This document shows, in pieces, positions 17,440 through 25,753 of a stretch of 64,000 nucleotides of DNA. Numbering within the stretch: position 1 is the stretch's first letter; every line of letters starts with the position of its first letter. Source of the DNA: CAUTYU01 sp963545205 (GTDB taxonomy: Bacteria > Desulfobacterota > Desulfovibrionia > Desulfovibrionales > Desulfomicrobiaceae). The translations under genes and the position numbers were made by a program. Below the pieces are notes generated by a model. It saw nothing but the letters and a program-made list of their open reading frames with translations, was not told where the DNA came from and made no database searches. The DNA lies in the NCBI GenBank assembly GCA_963545205.1, contig CAUUHW010000010.1:1-64000 (forward strand), given 5' to 3'.

Positions 17440-18560
17440 AACCCCAGGAGGATTATACTATAGAAACTACATAAATTGGTGGCCTGGTTGGCTTCGTTTT
17501 TTTTAAACGCTGGCTGGCTTGGAATTCCAAGCTCAACAGGCTGGAAAACGATCAGCCCGGCAGTGTTCAGTACGATCACGTTCCATCTTTTTGCATTTGG
17601 CTTTGCAGGGATTTTTGATACAGCCCCACCGCGATACGAGCAATAAAATCATCGCTCGCGGTGCGTTATGGCTCTCCCTGCTCTTTGGCATGCTGTTTTC
17701 GATATACAGGGCTAGCCGTTGCAGCTATTGGCTTTCTTGTTGCAGGTCTTATTGAAGTCCCATTCGCGTGTTATGGCATTCGGAAAGGCTGGGTGACAAT
17801 TGAAAAGGCGGAGAGATACCCGAACATTTCCTACGAGCTCTTATGGATAAAGGAGATAATCCTGTCTGTGCCCGTTCTACAACACACCCCGCCAATATTG
17901 ACAACGTGGCCTTCCACCTCGCGATCATGGTGGCTCTGTATGGCGTAGCGTATGCCTTCGGCGTATGGTGGTTATGTAGTATGCCCAAGGGCATCTCTTG
18001 GTATTGGCATGATCTTCGCGCGGGGAATGTTCCTGGCCATAATCTTCCGCAAGATCATGGAAAAATCGGTATTATCCATCTCATTAATGGAGAAATTGTC
18101 CGCCGTTTGAAAGGAAGCACTGTAGATTTCATGAGTTGTGCTATATTCATGGGTATTCAGATCCGCCAGCTTCAGGAAGTTGTCTGCCCTTTTACCATCA
18201 CTATTCTTCTTGGTACCATCAGTACTTTCATGATTTGTTTGTGGTTCGGCCGTCGAGCTCCTGAATATGGCTTTGAGCGCGGTTTGGTTTTGTTCGGTTA
18301 TTGCACAGGCACAGCAGCCTCTGGATTACTTTTACTCCGTATCGTTGCCCCTGAATTTGCCTCCCCTGTTGCTGTTGAGGTTGGACTGATGAATGTGTTT
18401 GCTTTTTTCCTGTTTAAGCCGATATCCTGGAGCATGCCGTTTGTCCCTGCAGAAGGTTTTCCCATGCTGTGGATCTTCCTGGCCTACACTGCTCCACTCC
18501 ACTTGTTATGTACTTCCTCAAGCTCATCAGAAAACCAGCTTTTTAACCAGGGATACTGTT
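17440..18560 (+). pseudogene. Decayed GltS-type sodium/glutamate symporter
   Basis: Several frames together spell a GltS (ESS family) carrier: FLVAGLIEVPFACYGIRKGW, TTHPANIDNVAFHLAIMVAL, FTITILLGTISTFMICLWFG and YCTGTAASGLLLLRIVAPEF with VAVEVGLMNVFAFF. The TGTAASGLLLLRIV and SPVAVEVGLMNVF stretches are characteristic. At least four frame changes and internal stops are present. Together with the upstream amidohydrolase it was probably a small import-and-cleave operon for an acyl-amino-acid type substrate; that role is inferred. Confidence 0.8.
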
Positions 18561-18570
18561 TTCTTGCACA

Positions 18571-18592
18571 ATGGCAGCATCCGTGCTGCCAT
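18571..18592. terminator. Perfect 9-bp hairpin after the dead symporter
   Basis: ATGGCAGCA (18571-18579) and TGCTGCCAT (18584-18592) enclose TCCG. No T run follows, so it may be a damaged terminator or only a hairpin. Confidence 0.4.
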
Positions 18593-18703
18593 TCAATCAG
18601 ACCAAAGAGAGAAGAGATCGCGAAATTCAGAATACGAGAAAAATATGAGCGTAGCTTTGTAAGCAGACCAAAAAAGAATTTCTGGCTACCGGATAGATAC
18701 AGG

Positions 18704-19705
18704 TCACCCCCACACACTGAGCTGCGGCGGTGGTGTTTTTTGGATCCAGTCTTTCAGTTCAGCGGCAGTCACGGCCGTAGCCCCCAACTGCCCCACGGCA
18801 AATCCAGCCGCATAATTGGCCAGGATGCAGCTTTTGAGCAGATCCAGCCCTGAAGCCAGGGCAGTGGCCAGGGTCGCGATAACCGTGTCTCCCGCGCCAG
18901 TCACGTCAAACACCTGCTGGGCAATGGTTGGAATATGATAGGTCTTGTCCCGGCCCTGCAAAAGCAGCATGCCTTTGTCCCCCAGGGTAATGAGCAGGTT
19001 GTGCAATCCGTAATCCGCAACCAGTTTCTGTCCGGCCTGGCATATTTCCTGCTCGTTTTTGAGATGCACACCACTTGCAGCCAGGGTTTCCTTGCGATTG
19101 GGAGTCATAATAATCGCTTCTGGATACAAAGAAAAATTGGCTGGCTTGGGATCAATCAAAATCCGGCAGCCCTGTTTTTGAACCAACCCGTTCAAACACG
19201 TTTGCAATCCGGGAGTCAAAACCCCCTTTCCATAATCTGAAACAACAACAATATCATCCTGCCTGACAGCTTCTTCCAAACGGACACATAAAACCTCTTC
19301 GACCTCGTCGGCAACCGGTTGCAGGCTTTCCTGATCAACCCGTACCACATGCTGACCACCGGCGATAACTCTCGTTTTCAGCGTTGTTTGCCGCTGTTTA
19401 TCAGCAAGCAAACAGTTGCTGATCCCCTGTTGTTCCAGAATGTCCCGAAGTTCCTGTCCATTGCGGTCCTGTCCGCAGACGCTGAGCAGCCAGGGCTGTC
19501 CGCCCAATGCCTTGATATTTCTCGCCACATTTCCCGCGCCGCCCAACAGACAGGTTGTCTTGTCAACACTGACAACCGGAACGGGGGCTTCAGGAGAGAT
19601 GCGCTCAACGCTCCCCCACAGGTATTGATCGAGCATAATGTCGCCAACAACAATGACCCGACTGGACTGAAAGAGGTCAATGGCTTCATCAATAGCTTTG
19701 CTCAC
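18704..19705 (-). CDS. rfaE1: D-glycero-beta-D-manno-heptose-7-phosphate kinase (RfaE1 domain)
   Basis: A PfkB-type kinase for ADP-heptose synthesis in lipopolysaccharide core assembly. It has the sugar-kinase entry VGDIMLDQYLWGSVERISPE, the GGAGNVARNIKALGG motif and the catalytic DVTGAGDTVIATLATAL near the C-terminus. The 333 residues correspond to the kinase half only; the cytidylyltransferase half (RfaE2) is not fused and not in the window. The start is GTG at 19705 with AAAGGAG upstream. The longer frame reaching into parB is not used. It lies 37 bases downstream of parB and may be co-transcribed. Confidence 0.92.
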   Translation of the reverse strand: MSKAIDEAIDLFQSSRVIVVGDIMLDQYLWGSVERISPEAPVPVVSVDKTTCLLGGAGNVARNIKALGGQPWLLSVCGQDRNGQELRDILEQQGISNCLLADKQRQTTLKTRVIAGGQHVVRVDQESLQPVADEVEEVLCVRLEEAVRQDDIVVVSDYGKGVLTPGLQTCLNGLVQKQGCRILIDPKPANFSLYPEAIIMTPNRKETLAASGVHLKNEQEICQAGQKLVADYGLHNLLITLGDKGMLLLQGRDKTYHIPTIAQQVFDVTGAGDTVIATLATALASGLDLLKSCILANYAAGFAVGQLGATAVTAAELKDWIQKTPPPQLSVWG

Positions 19706-19742
19706 GGCTACTCCTTTCAAATGAACAGTAAACAGATACAGC

Positions 19743-20621
19743 TCAGCCCCTGCTATCCGGCAACACAGCCTGATTTTGTAAGAATTTTTCCAGTCTTGCC
19801 AATTCTTCCGCGCTGGAATAATGTAGACTAATACTGCCTTTTTGGGCCGTTCCCTTGACCTTGACCGGACAGGGTAAACAGGCACTCAGCCTCTGGCCCA
19901 GTTCCGCCTGAAACGGCAGTGTTGCTTTCGGGGCCGGAGAGGCTGCCGGTTCTTTCAAACGGGCGACCAGTTTTTCAGTCTGGCGCACATTGTAGCCATT
20001 TTGAATAATTTCAGCGCAAAGCTGCATTTGCAGCTCCACATCTTCCAGAGCAAGCAGGGTTCGGGCATGACCAGAACTTATCCGGCCCTGCCGCAGTTCA
20101 TCCAGTATCAGGGCCGGCAACTGGAGCAGACGCAAACTATTGGCCAGAGCGGGACGACTTTTACCCACTTTTTGCGCGAGCTGTTCCTGGCTGAAACCAA
20201 AGCGCTCCCGCAAAGTGTGCAGAGCCTGAGCCTCTTCCACAGGGTTGAGGTCTTCCCGCTGCAGGTTCTCAATCAGAGCCAGAGCCAGAGCCTGTTCGTC
20301 ACCAACCTCCCGCACCAGAGCCGGAATTTTTCTCAGGCCGGCCAGTTTGGCTGCCCGCCAACGCCGCTCTCCAGCCACGATTTCATATTCACCCTTGTTT
20401 TCTTTATGCGGGCGGACAAGAATGGGTTGCAAGACACCGTCATTTTGAATGGACAGACAAAGTTCTTCTAAGGCCTGCGGAGAAAAATCCCGCCGTGGCT
20501 GCTCAGAATTAGGTTGTATCGCCGCCACAGCGAGATGAACAATATTTGCCGATTGTGGCGAAATTGTCCGGCTGCTTGTCAAGAGCAGGTCAAGCCCTTT
20601 ACCAAGGCGTTTTTCTGTCAT
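19743..20621 (-). CDS. parB: Chromosome-partitioning protein ParB
   Basis: A 292-residue CTPase clamp that loads at parS. The N-terminal ParB/Srx domain includes the CTP-binding box GERRWRAAKLAGLRKIPA, followed by the helix-turn-helix FGFSQEQLAQKVGKSRPALANSL that reads parS and by ISSGHARTLLAL. A C-terminal dimerisation region follows after a proline-rich linker. It starts MTEKRLGKGLDLLL with AGAGGG upstream. parA lies 0.5 kb upstream on the same strand, separated by an opposite-strand gene. Confidence 0.95.
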   Translation of the reverse strand: MTEKRLGKGLDLLLTSSRTISPQSANIVHLAVAAIQPNSEQPRRDFSPQALEELCLSIQNDGVLQPILVRPHKENKGEYEIVAGERRWRAAKLAGLRKIPALVREVGDEQALALALIENLQREDLNPVEEAQALHTLRERFGFSQEQLAQKVGKSRPALANSLRLLQLPALILDELRQGRISSGHARTLLALEDVELQMQLCAEIIQNGYNVRQTEKLVARLKEPAASPAPKATLPFQAELGQRLSACLPCPVKVKGTAQKGSISLHYSSAEELARLEKFLQNQAVLPDSRG

Positions 20622-20742
20622 CTTTTTCCCTCTTTTTGCTTTGCAAAATTCTTTTTCCGTTGGGTTGCCAGTTCTACCTGCCCATATTACATTGTGTTTT
20701 GCAATGTCTTAGACATCCCAACCAAGTACCCTGGAGTTCACA

Positions 20743-21135
20743 ATGCCGAAGGCTGATATTCAAAAACTGTTCGATACGGAAGGCAATTTCATTGGAGTCT
20801 TTCTGCCCGCCCCAATATGGGCTCAGATTGCTGAAATAGTGGAGCAAGCTTGTCAACAAGAAGAAGCTCCTTGCCCAGAACCTCTTTCGGACTGGGAGCA
20901 GCTCTGCGCATACTGGGATTTCAGCTATCCGGTCGAGGCAAGCGTTACCTGTAATCTGTGCGGCAGCTCCTCCCCTGACTGGCGAGAGGATGATCCTCGC
21001 AAATTTCTGCTCCTGACAGCCAGTCTTGGCGGCCTGGCCAGCTGGCGCTGCCAATCCTGTGCCGCCCGGGTCACAAAGTATCATTTCAAAGACAAAATCA
21101 GTTATTCCTGCGAACCGTATCTCGAAAAAAAATAA
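20743..21135 (+). CDS. Small zinc-ribbon protein of unknown function
   Basis: 130 residues on the plus strand between the two minus-strand genes parB and parA. Two cysteine pairs, CNLCG (about residue 69) and CQSC (about residue 104), should bind one zinc. The latter is followed by AARVTKYHFKDKISYSCEPY. The N-terminus reads FDTEGNFIGVFLPAPIWAQI, similar to short conserved proteins of Desulfovibrionales. It ends 4 bases before the parA stop, so transcripts converge. No known function. Amino-acid composition looks like a real gene. Confidence 0.75.
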   Translation: MPKADIQKLFDTEGNFIGVFLPAPIWAQIAEIVEQACQQEEAPCPEPLSDWEQLCAYWDFSYPVEASVTCNLCGSSSPDWREDDPRKFLLLTASLGGLASWRCQSCAARVTKYHFKDKISYSCEPYLEKK

Positions 21136-21139
21136 CCAG

Positions 21140-21916
21140 CTACAGCGGATGCAGCCAACTCAGCATTTCCTGGGCAAACTGCAGATAAGCTTGCGCTCCG
21201 GTTGATTTGACATCATATAAAAGAACCGGTTTGCCAAAACTCGGAGCTTCCGACAAACGAACATTGCGCAGAATCTTTGTGTCAAATGTCTTGTCCGGAA
21301 AATGACTTCGCACCTCTTCTTCCACCTGGTGCGAGAGCTTGTTGCGGGGGTCAAACATGGTCAGCAAAATGCCTAAGATTTCCAGATCGGGATTCAAACG
21401 CTGCTGTGCCAGATTGACCGTATTGATGAGTTGAGCCAGGCCCTCCAAGGCATAATATTCAGATTGCAAAGGGATAATAATTTTATCCGCGGCACACAGA
21501 GCGTTAACCGTCACCAATCCCAGAGAAGGCGGACAGTCCAGAAGAATAAATTCATAGCCTTCCACGTACTGCAAACAGCGAGACAAAAAAGATTCCCGAT
21601 CTTTTTTACCGGCCAGCTCAATATCAACCCCAACCAAATCATTTGTAGCCGGCAAAACATCCAAATAATCAAGCTCGGTCTGTCGAATAGCCCATTTTGT
21701 TTTTTCCGGAGTAAAAAAAACCGTGTACAGATTATCTTCCTGCCTGTTCGCCTGTTCAATACCAACTCCGCTGGAAGCATTGCCCTGATAATCACAATCG
21801 ACCAACAAAACTTTTTTTTCCATGACCGCCAGCGAAGCAGCCAAATTAATTGCTGTTGTTGTTTTTCCTACTCCGCCTTTTTGATTGGCGATCGCGACAC
21901 ACAACGATTTTTTCAT
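21140..21916 (-). CDS. parA: Chromosome-partitioning ATPase ParA (Soj)
   Basis: A 258-residue Walker-type ATPase that drives origin segregation with ParB. The deviant Walker A is AIANQKGGVGKTTTAINLAA near the start; Walker B region EFILLDCPPSLGLVTVNAL and LTMFDPRNKLSHQVEEEV are typical of Soj. I chose ATG at 21916 (GGGTG upstream) over the GTG at 21922. A perfect parS lies just upstream of the start. Confidence 0.95.
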   Translation of the reverse strand: MKKSLCVAIANQKGGVGKTTTAINLAASLAVMEKKVLLVDCDYQGNASSGVGIEQANRQEDNLYTVFFTPEKTKWAIRQTELDYLDVLPATNDLVGVDIELAGKKDRESFLSRCLQYVEGYEFILLDCPPSLGLVTVNALCAADKIIIPLQSEYYALEGLAQLINTVNLAQQRLNPDLEILGILLTMFDPRNKLSHQVEEEVRSHFPDKTFDTKILRNVRLSEAPSFGKPVLLYDVKSTGAQAYLQFAQEMLSWLHPL

Positions 21917-21940
21917 TATCACACCCTGTTGCGGTTCTTG

Positions 21941-21956
21941 TGTTTCACGTGAAACA
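21941..21956. other. parS centromere site
   Basis: TGTTTCACGTGAAACA is the perfect 16-bp consensus parS palindrome bound by ParB. It lies 25 bases upstream of parA, between parA and tsaB. ParB spreading from here could also repress parA. parS sites cluster near the replication origin, so this window is probably origin-proximal. Confidence 0.95.
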
Positions 21957-21979
21957 TTTTAAAAAGGACAGGAAGTTGG

Positions 21980-22738
21980 TCAGCTCTGACGCGAACGCAA
22001 CAGCCCTGCACAATCTTCCACGGACAGACCACGGCGGGCAGCCTGAACCGCCAGATCTTCAACAGCATCTGTCTCTCGCAAATAAAGCGGCACAAGAGGC
22101 GCCATTGAAAAATTCTGCTGCAGAGCAACCTGCCATAAAATGTGACAGGAAGCAATATCATATTGCGGAGGAAGAAGGATTTTGGGAGAGGAAAAGTGAG
22201 TAAAAAAGTCGGCATTCCGGCGCAGGCCCGAGCCCAGCAAGGCAAAGGGAACTTCTCTGGCCTGTAAAATTCGATCCGCCCGGTCAAGCGTCAGGCATTG
22301 CGGAGCAGACAACGGCTGGCCATCGCTGCACCTGAATCCCTGCATGGCAACGATTCCACGTCGGGCATACTGTAACACCCAGATTTCAGCACAGTCTGCT
22401 TCACAAGCAGCTCCCACAGCCAGAATATGCAACAGATTCAAACCAGCGCAGGGAATGCGCAGTCCTGTAATACCCAGCATTGTGGACAGACCGATACGAA
22501 TGCCAGTAAAACTGCCCGGACCGGTCACACAGGCAACGCCGTCAAGGTCTCTGGCTTTCAGCCCCACAGCCTGTAAACCTTTTTCAATTTCAGGCACCAG
22601 GGCAGCTGTAACACCTGTTTCCAGATGAACAGAACAGGAATAGACAAGCCGGGTTCTACGACCAAGCCCAATCTGTATGGAACTGTCCACACAGTTGCAG
22701 ACCAACAGATTGGCGTCAGTTGGCAAGACGTACGACAT
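21980..22738 (-). CDS. tsaB: tRNA threonylcarbamoyladenosine biosynthesis protein TsaB
   Basis: A partner of TsaD in making the t6A modification on ANN-decoding tRNAs. The ASKHA-fold signature VTGPGSFTGIRIGLSTMLGI is clear around residue 70. About 252 residues; the C-terminal half is more divergent (LPLYLRETDAVEDL). I prefer the ATG at 22738 (MSYVLP). The start lies inside the last codons of rseP (overlap 23 bases), which means translational coupling as the last gene of the long operon. Confidence 0.9.
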   Translation of the reverse strand: MSYVLPTDANLLVCNCVDSSIQIGLGRRTRLVYSCSVHLETGVTAALVPEIEKGLQAVGLKARDLDGVACVTGPGSFTGIRIGLSTMLGITGLRIPCAGLNLLHILAVGAACEADCAEIWVLQYARRGIVAMQGFRCSDGQPLSAPQCLTLDRADRILQAREVPFALLGSGLRRNADFFTHFSSPKILLPPQYDIASCHILWQVALQQNFSMAPLVPLYLRETDAVEDLAVQAARRGLSVEDCAGLLRSRQS

Positions 22739-23783
22739 CGTTGACAACCGCCAGCACCATCAGCGCAACAAGAAAAGAAAGCCCCAACCGATAACTGAAG
22801 ACCTGCCATTTTTCGGTCAGTTTTTTTCCGCTCAGCCCTTCAATCAGAAAGAAAAAGATATGGCCGCCGTCCAGCACCGGAATAGGGAGCAGGTTGAGCA
22901 GCCCCAAGTTAATGCTGATTAACGCCGTCAGGAACAACAGATTGCTGAGTCCGGCCTGTGCCTGCTCGCTGACCATCTGGGCGATCATAATTGGCCCTCC
23001 AACCGTATCCAGCGGCACAATCCGCTCAATCAATTTTACAAGTCCCTGTACGGTCAGCGCCAAGATCTGCCAGGTTTGCCTGGCCCCTTCCCAAGCCGCG
23101 CGAAACGGCCCCAGAGCCACAGTGATATGGTCTCCGGCAGAAGAAATACCGATAAACGGAGTTGCAACAGTTTCTCCAAAAATATTTTTCCGCTCCTGCA
23201 AGCGCGGAGTAACTGTCAACTCCAGCCGGCTATTGTCACGTTGTATCAGCATACGAAGCGGCTGTTCTCCATGACTTTGAATGAGCTGCGTCATTTCCTC
23301 CCAGTTAAATACCTTTTCACCATTCAGGGCGGTAACAATATCCCCAGCCTGTAAGCCCGCGGCTTGCGCCGGACTATCGGCCTGTACACCTCCAATATGT
23401 GCCAGGACTTCAACCTGCCCGTGCGCCCAGAAGAGCCCCCAGTAAATAAACCAAGCCAGCAAAAAATTAAAAATCGGGCCGGCCGCGACAACAAGCAGTC
23501 GCTGCCAGGGAGAACGCAAGGAAAAATTGTGCTGCGCTGTAAAAGGCGGGCGCAGGATTTCGTTCGGTTCCTCTCCGACCATCTGCACATATCCACCAAG
23601 TGGAATCAGGGACAGCCTGTATTCGGTCAGACCGAAGCGTTTGGCCGCCACTGCCGGACCAAAACCAAGGGAAAAGGTATGCACCCCTATACCCAGAAAA
23701 CGGGCCACCAAAAAATGTCCCAGCTCATGAAAAAAAATCAGTACGCCGAGGACAACCACAACAGAAATGATATTCAAAAGCAT
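22716..23783 (-). CDS. rseP: Site-2 intramembrane protease RseP
   Basis: A 355-residue inner-membrane zinc metalloprotease that cleaves anti-sigma factors and remnant signal peptides. The first helix carries the active site FFHELGHFLVARF (HExxH). A PDZ domain follows at about 120-205 (GLQAGDIVTALNGEKV). The third-helix motif LLPIPVLDGGH supplies the aspartate ligand. AGGGA precedes the ATG. In the gene order it should follow dxr directly; here a toxin-antitoxin remnant on the opposite strand separates them. Confidence 0.95.
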   Translation of the reverse strand: MLLNIISVVVVLGVLIFFHELGHFLVARFLGIGVHTFSLGFGPAVAAKRFGLTEYRLSLIPLGGYVQMVGEEPNEILRPPFTAQHNFSLRSPWQRLLVVAAGPIFNFLLAWFIYWGLFWAHGQVEVLAHIGGVQADSPAQAAGLQAGDIVTALNGEKVFNWEEMTQLIQSHGEQPLRMLIQRDNSRLELTVTPRLQERKNIFGETVATPFIGISSAGDHITVALGPFRAAWEGARQTWQILALTVQGLVKLIERIVPLDTVGGPIMIAQMVSEQAQAGLSNLLFLTALISINLGLLNLLPIPVLDGGHIFFFLIEGLSGKKLTEKWQVFSYRLGLSFLVALMVLAVVNDVVRLAN

Positions 23784-23836
23784 TTTTTATCCCTTTTTAC
23801 TCTATTCATTGCACTTTTTTGATTGTTGTTGCGCCC

Positions 23837-24200
23837 ATGCAGGAACGCAAGACGCAGTTCCGGTGTAAAATATGCAAAAATGAAGACAAGGGCAAGGAGA
23901 GTATCTGGCACGGAACAGAGCAGAAAAATCTGGCTGCTACCGTCAACCCTATCCTGCGCAAACACGGCGTGAAAACCGCTGCTGTTTTTGGCTCAGTGGC
24001 CCGCAGGGAAGCAACCGCCAAAAGCGATATTGATTTTCTCGTGGAATACGAAGACTGGGCAAGTATGCTGGACGCGATTCGGCTTCGCAGTGAGCTGGAA
24101 ACGGTTTTAGGCTGTCCGGTTGGATCTGATTGCCAAAGGCTATGTTCACCCGATAATGGCCGAAGAAGTCTTTTCTCAGACCATACTGATAATGGAGTGA
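23837..24200 (+). pseudogene. MntA-type nucleotidyltransferase antitoxin, frameshifted
   Basis: A minimal nucleotidyltransferase fold: KTAAVFGSVARREATAKSDIDFLVEYED contains the GSxAR...SDxD catalytic pattern of MNT antitoxins. After ETVLGCPV (about 24120) one extra base shifts the frame; in the other frame the expected end DLIAKGYVHPIMAEEVFSQT follows up to TGA at 24200. It is therefore probably inactive unless the shift is a read error. The start at 23837 is only the nearest ATG; the upstream sequence is unlike the family. It pairs with the HepT-like gene just downstream. Confidence 0.75.
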
Positions 24201-24245
24201 AAAATAAATAAAAAGACAAGAGCCAAAGCCCGTTATCTGGACGAA

Positions 24246-24779
24246 ATGAAAGAATCAATTTGTATTAAAAAATATATACAGGGTGTGAGTCAAACGGATT
24301 TTTTTCAGGACAGGGCTAGACAGGATACAGTGTGCATGCGCTTATTGGTGATTGGAGAGGCAGCTTCGTATCTGCGTAATGATTTTGAATTTGAGAACCA
24401 ATATCCGGACATTGACTGGTTTGCCATGGCCAGTCTACGCAATATTATCGCTCATGACTATGACGCTGTTGATATGGAATTGATTTGGCAAGTTGTTCAT
24501 CAAGATTTGCCAAAGTTGAAAAAATTTATAGAAAAAAAATTTTCGTCTAAACGGTCTTGGTGCGAATCTGGCGGCGAATTTCAATGTCCAGGGCCTGAAT
24601 ATCTGCAACAGAAGGCAGGGCAAAAGGCTGATGATGATGAAGAGCCTGTTCCACAACCCGGGCAATGTCCAGAAAACCGATTTGTTTTTGCAAAAAAAGC
24701 TCAACCCCAATTTCATTGGCCGCGTTCAAAACAGTGGCCGCGCTGGCTGGTTGGTCTAAAACAGACCGCGCCAGATTAA
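24246..24779 (+). CDS. HepT-like toxin (DUF86), ends altered
   Basis: Residues 1-100 match HepT/DUF86 ribonuclease-type toxins: MRLLVIGEAASYLRNDFEFE and ASLRNIIAHDYDAVDMELIW with the R-x4-6-H-x-Y active motif (RNIIAHDY). In frame before the ATG the sequence RAKARYLDEM continues the family homology, but no start codon is present between it and the antitoxin stop, so the true start is lost or non-standard. After KKFIEKKF (about 24540) the frame runs on antisense through the end of dxr; those last 75 or so codons are unlikely to be family sequence. With the antitoxin broken, the toxin must be weak, silent or dead. Confidence 0.6.
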   Translation: MKESICIKKYIQGVSQTDFFQDRARQDTVCMRLLVIGEAASYLRNDFEFENQYPDIDWFAMASLRNIIAHDYDAVDMELIWQVVHQDLPKLKKFIEKKFSSKRSWCESGGEFQCPGPEYLQQKAGQKADDDEEPVPQPGQCPENRFVFAKKAQPQFHWPRSKQWPRWLVGLKQTAPD

Positions 24780-25749
24780 GACAGGGAAAATTGTCCGGGT
24801 CCGGGTTCAAAAAATCCAGTCGCCCGGTCTCTGCCAGATTTAGACGGGGCAGTTCCAAGGGCAGACGGCGGGGAAAGCCCAGACAATAGGCCAGAGGAAT
24901 ACGCATGTCCGGTTGACCAAGCTGAGCCAGTTGAGAACCGTCCTGGTACTCGACCAGCGAATGGACAATGCTTTGCGGATGAACAAGAACACGGATATCC
25001 GCCGCCGGCAGTCCAAACAGATGCCAGGCTTCCAGAATTTCCAGCCCCTTGTTCATCAGTGTCGCAGAATCAATACTGATTTTAGCTCCCATTGACCAGC
25101 GAGGGTGACGCAAAGCCTGCTCCGGCGTTACCTGCTGCAAAAACTTTCTGTCCCGTCCCAGAAATGGACCACCAGAGGCCGTGAGAAAAACCGAGCCAAC
25201 ATCTCTGGGATCATGGCCGCGCAAAGCCTGAAACAAGGCGTTATGTTCGGAATCAACCGGTAAAATAACTGCTCCGCTTTTGCGGCAGGCAGTGCGAAAA
25301 AGATGCCCGCCCAAAACCAGAGCTTCCTTGTTGGCCAGACACAGTACCTTGCCATTTTCAGCCGCGGCATAAGCCGGACCCAGTCCGGCCGCTCCAACCT
25401 GGGCCGCCAGCACCACTTCTGTTGCGCCATCAGCCGCGATTTGCTTAAATCCGGCCTGACCGCAAACAATTTCCGGCTGGTAGTCAGCAGGCAACAAGGC
25501 ACGCAGCGCGTCCACATTTTCTGCGTCTAATATAGCCAGCACAGGCGGACGAAATTCACGGGCCTGCTGCGCCAAAAGGTCAATATTTTTTCCGGCGGCC
25601 AGGCCCTGAATGGCAAAAAAATCAGGGTGACGAAGCACAACGTCAAGAGCGTTGCGTCCAATGGAACCAGTGGCTCCCAATATGCTCAAACGACGTGGTT
25701 GCTGTGTTTGCAAAGACACATGTTCAAGCCCGGAAATATAATCAATCAC
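24547..25749 (-). CDS. dxr: 1-deoxy-D-xylulose 5-phosphate reductoisomerase
   Basis: The second step of the MEP isoprenoid pathway: NADPH-dependent conversion of DXP to MEP. The NADPH-binding ILGATGSIGRNALDVV lies near residue 25. LCLANKEALVLGG and LPVDSEHNALFQAL (substrate and metal binding) and WSMGAKISIDSATLMNKGLE are all present. 400 residues, normal. The frame starts at GTG 25749, only a few bases after cdsA; a later start close to the Rossmann motif is possible. Its 3' end overlaps the antisense HepT reading frame. Confidence 0.95.
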   Translation of the reverse strand: MIDYISGLEHVSLQTQQPRRLSILGATGSIGRNALDVVLRHPDFFAIQGLAAGKNIDLLAQQAREFRPPVLAILDAENVDALRALLPADYQPEIVCGQAGFKQIAADGATEVVLAAQVGAAGLGPAYAAAENGKVLCLANKEALVLGGHLFRTACRKSGAVILPVDSEHNALFQALRGHDPRDVGSVFLTASGGPFLGRDRKFLQQVTPEQALRHPRWSMGAKISIDSATLMNKGLEILEAWHLFGLPAADIRVLVHPQSIVHSLVEYQDGSQLAQLGQPDMRIPLAYCLGFPRRLPLELPRLNLAETGRLDFLNPDPDNFPCLNLARSVLDQPASAATVLNAANEIGVELFLQKQIGFLDIARVVEQALHHHQPFALPSVADIQALDIEIRRQIRTKTV

Positions 25750-25753
25750 ATTG

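Noticed and set aside
24547..24779. C-terminal extension of the HepT-like toxin
   Set aside because: This part is antisense to conserved dxr codons and has no HepT homology; it is run-through after loss of the natural stop.
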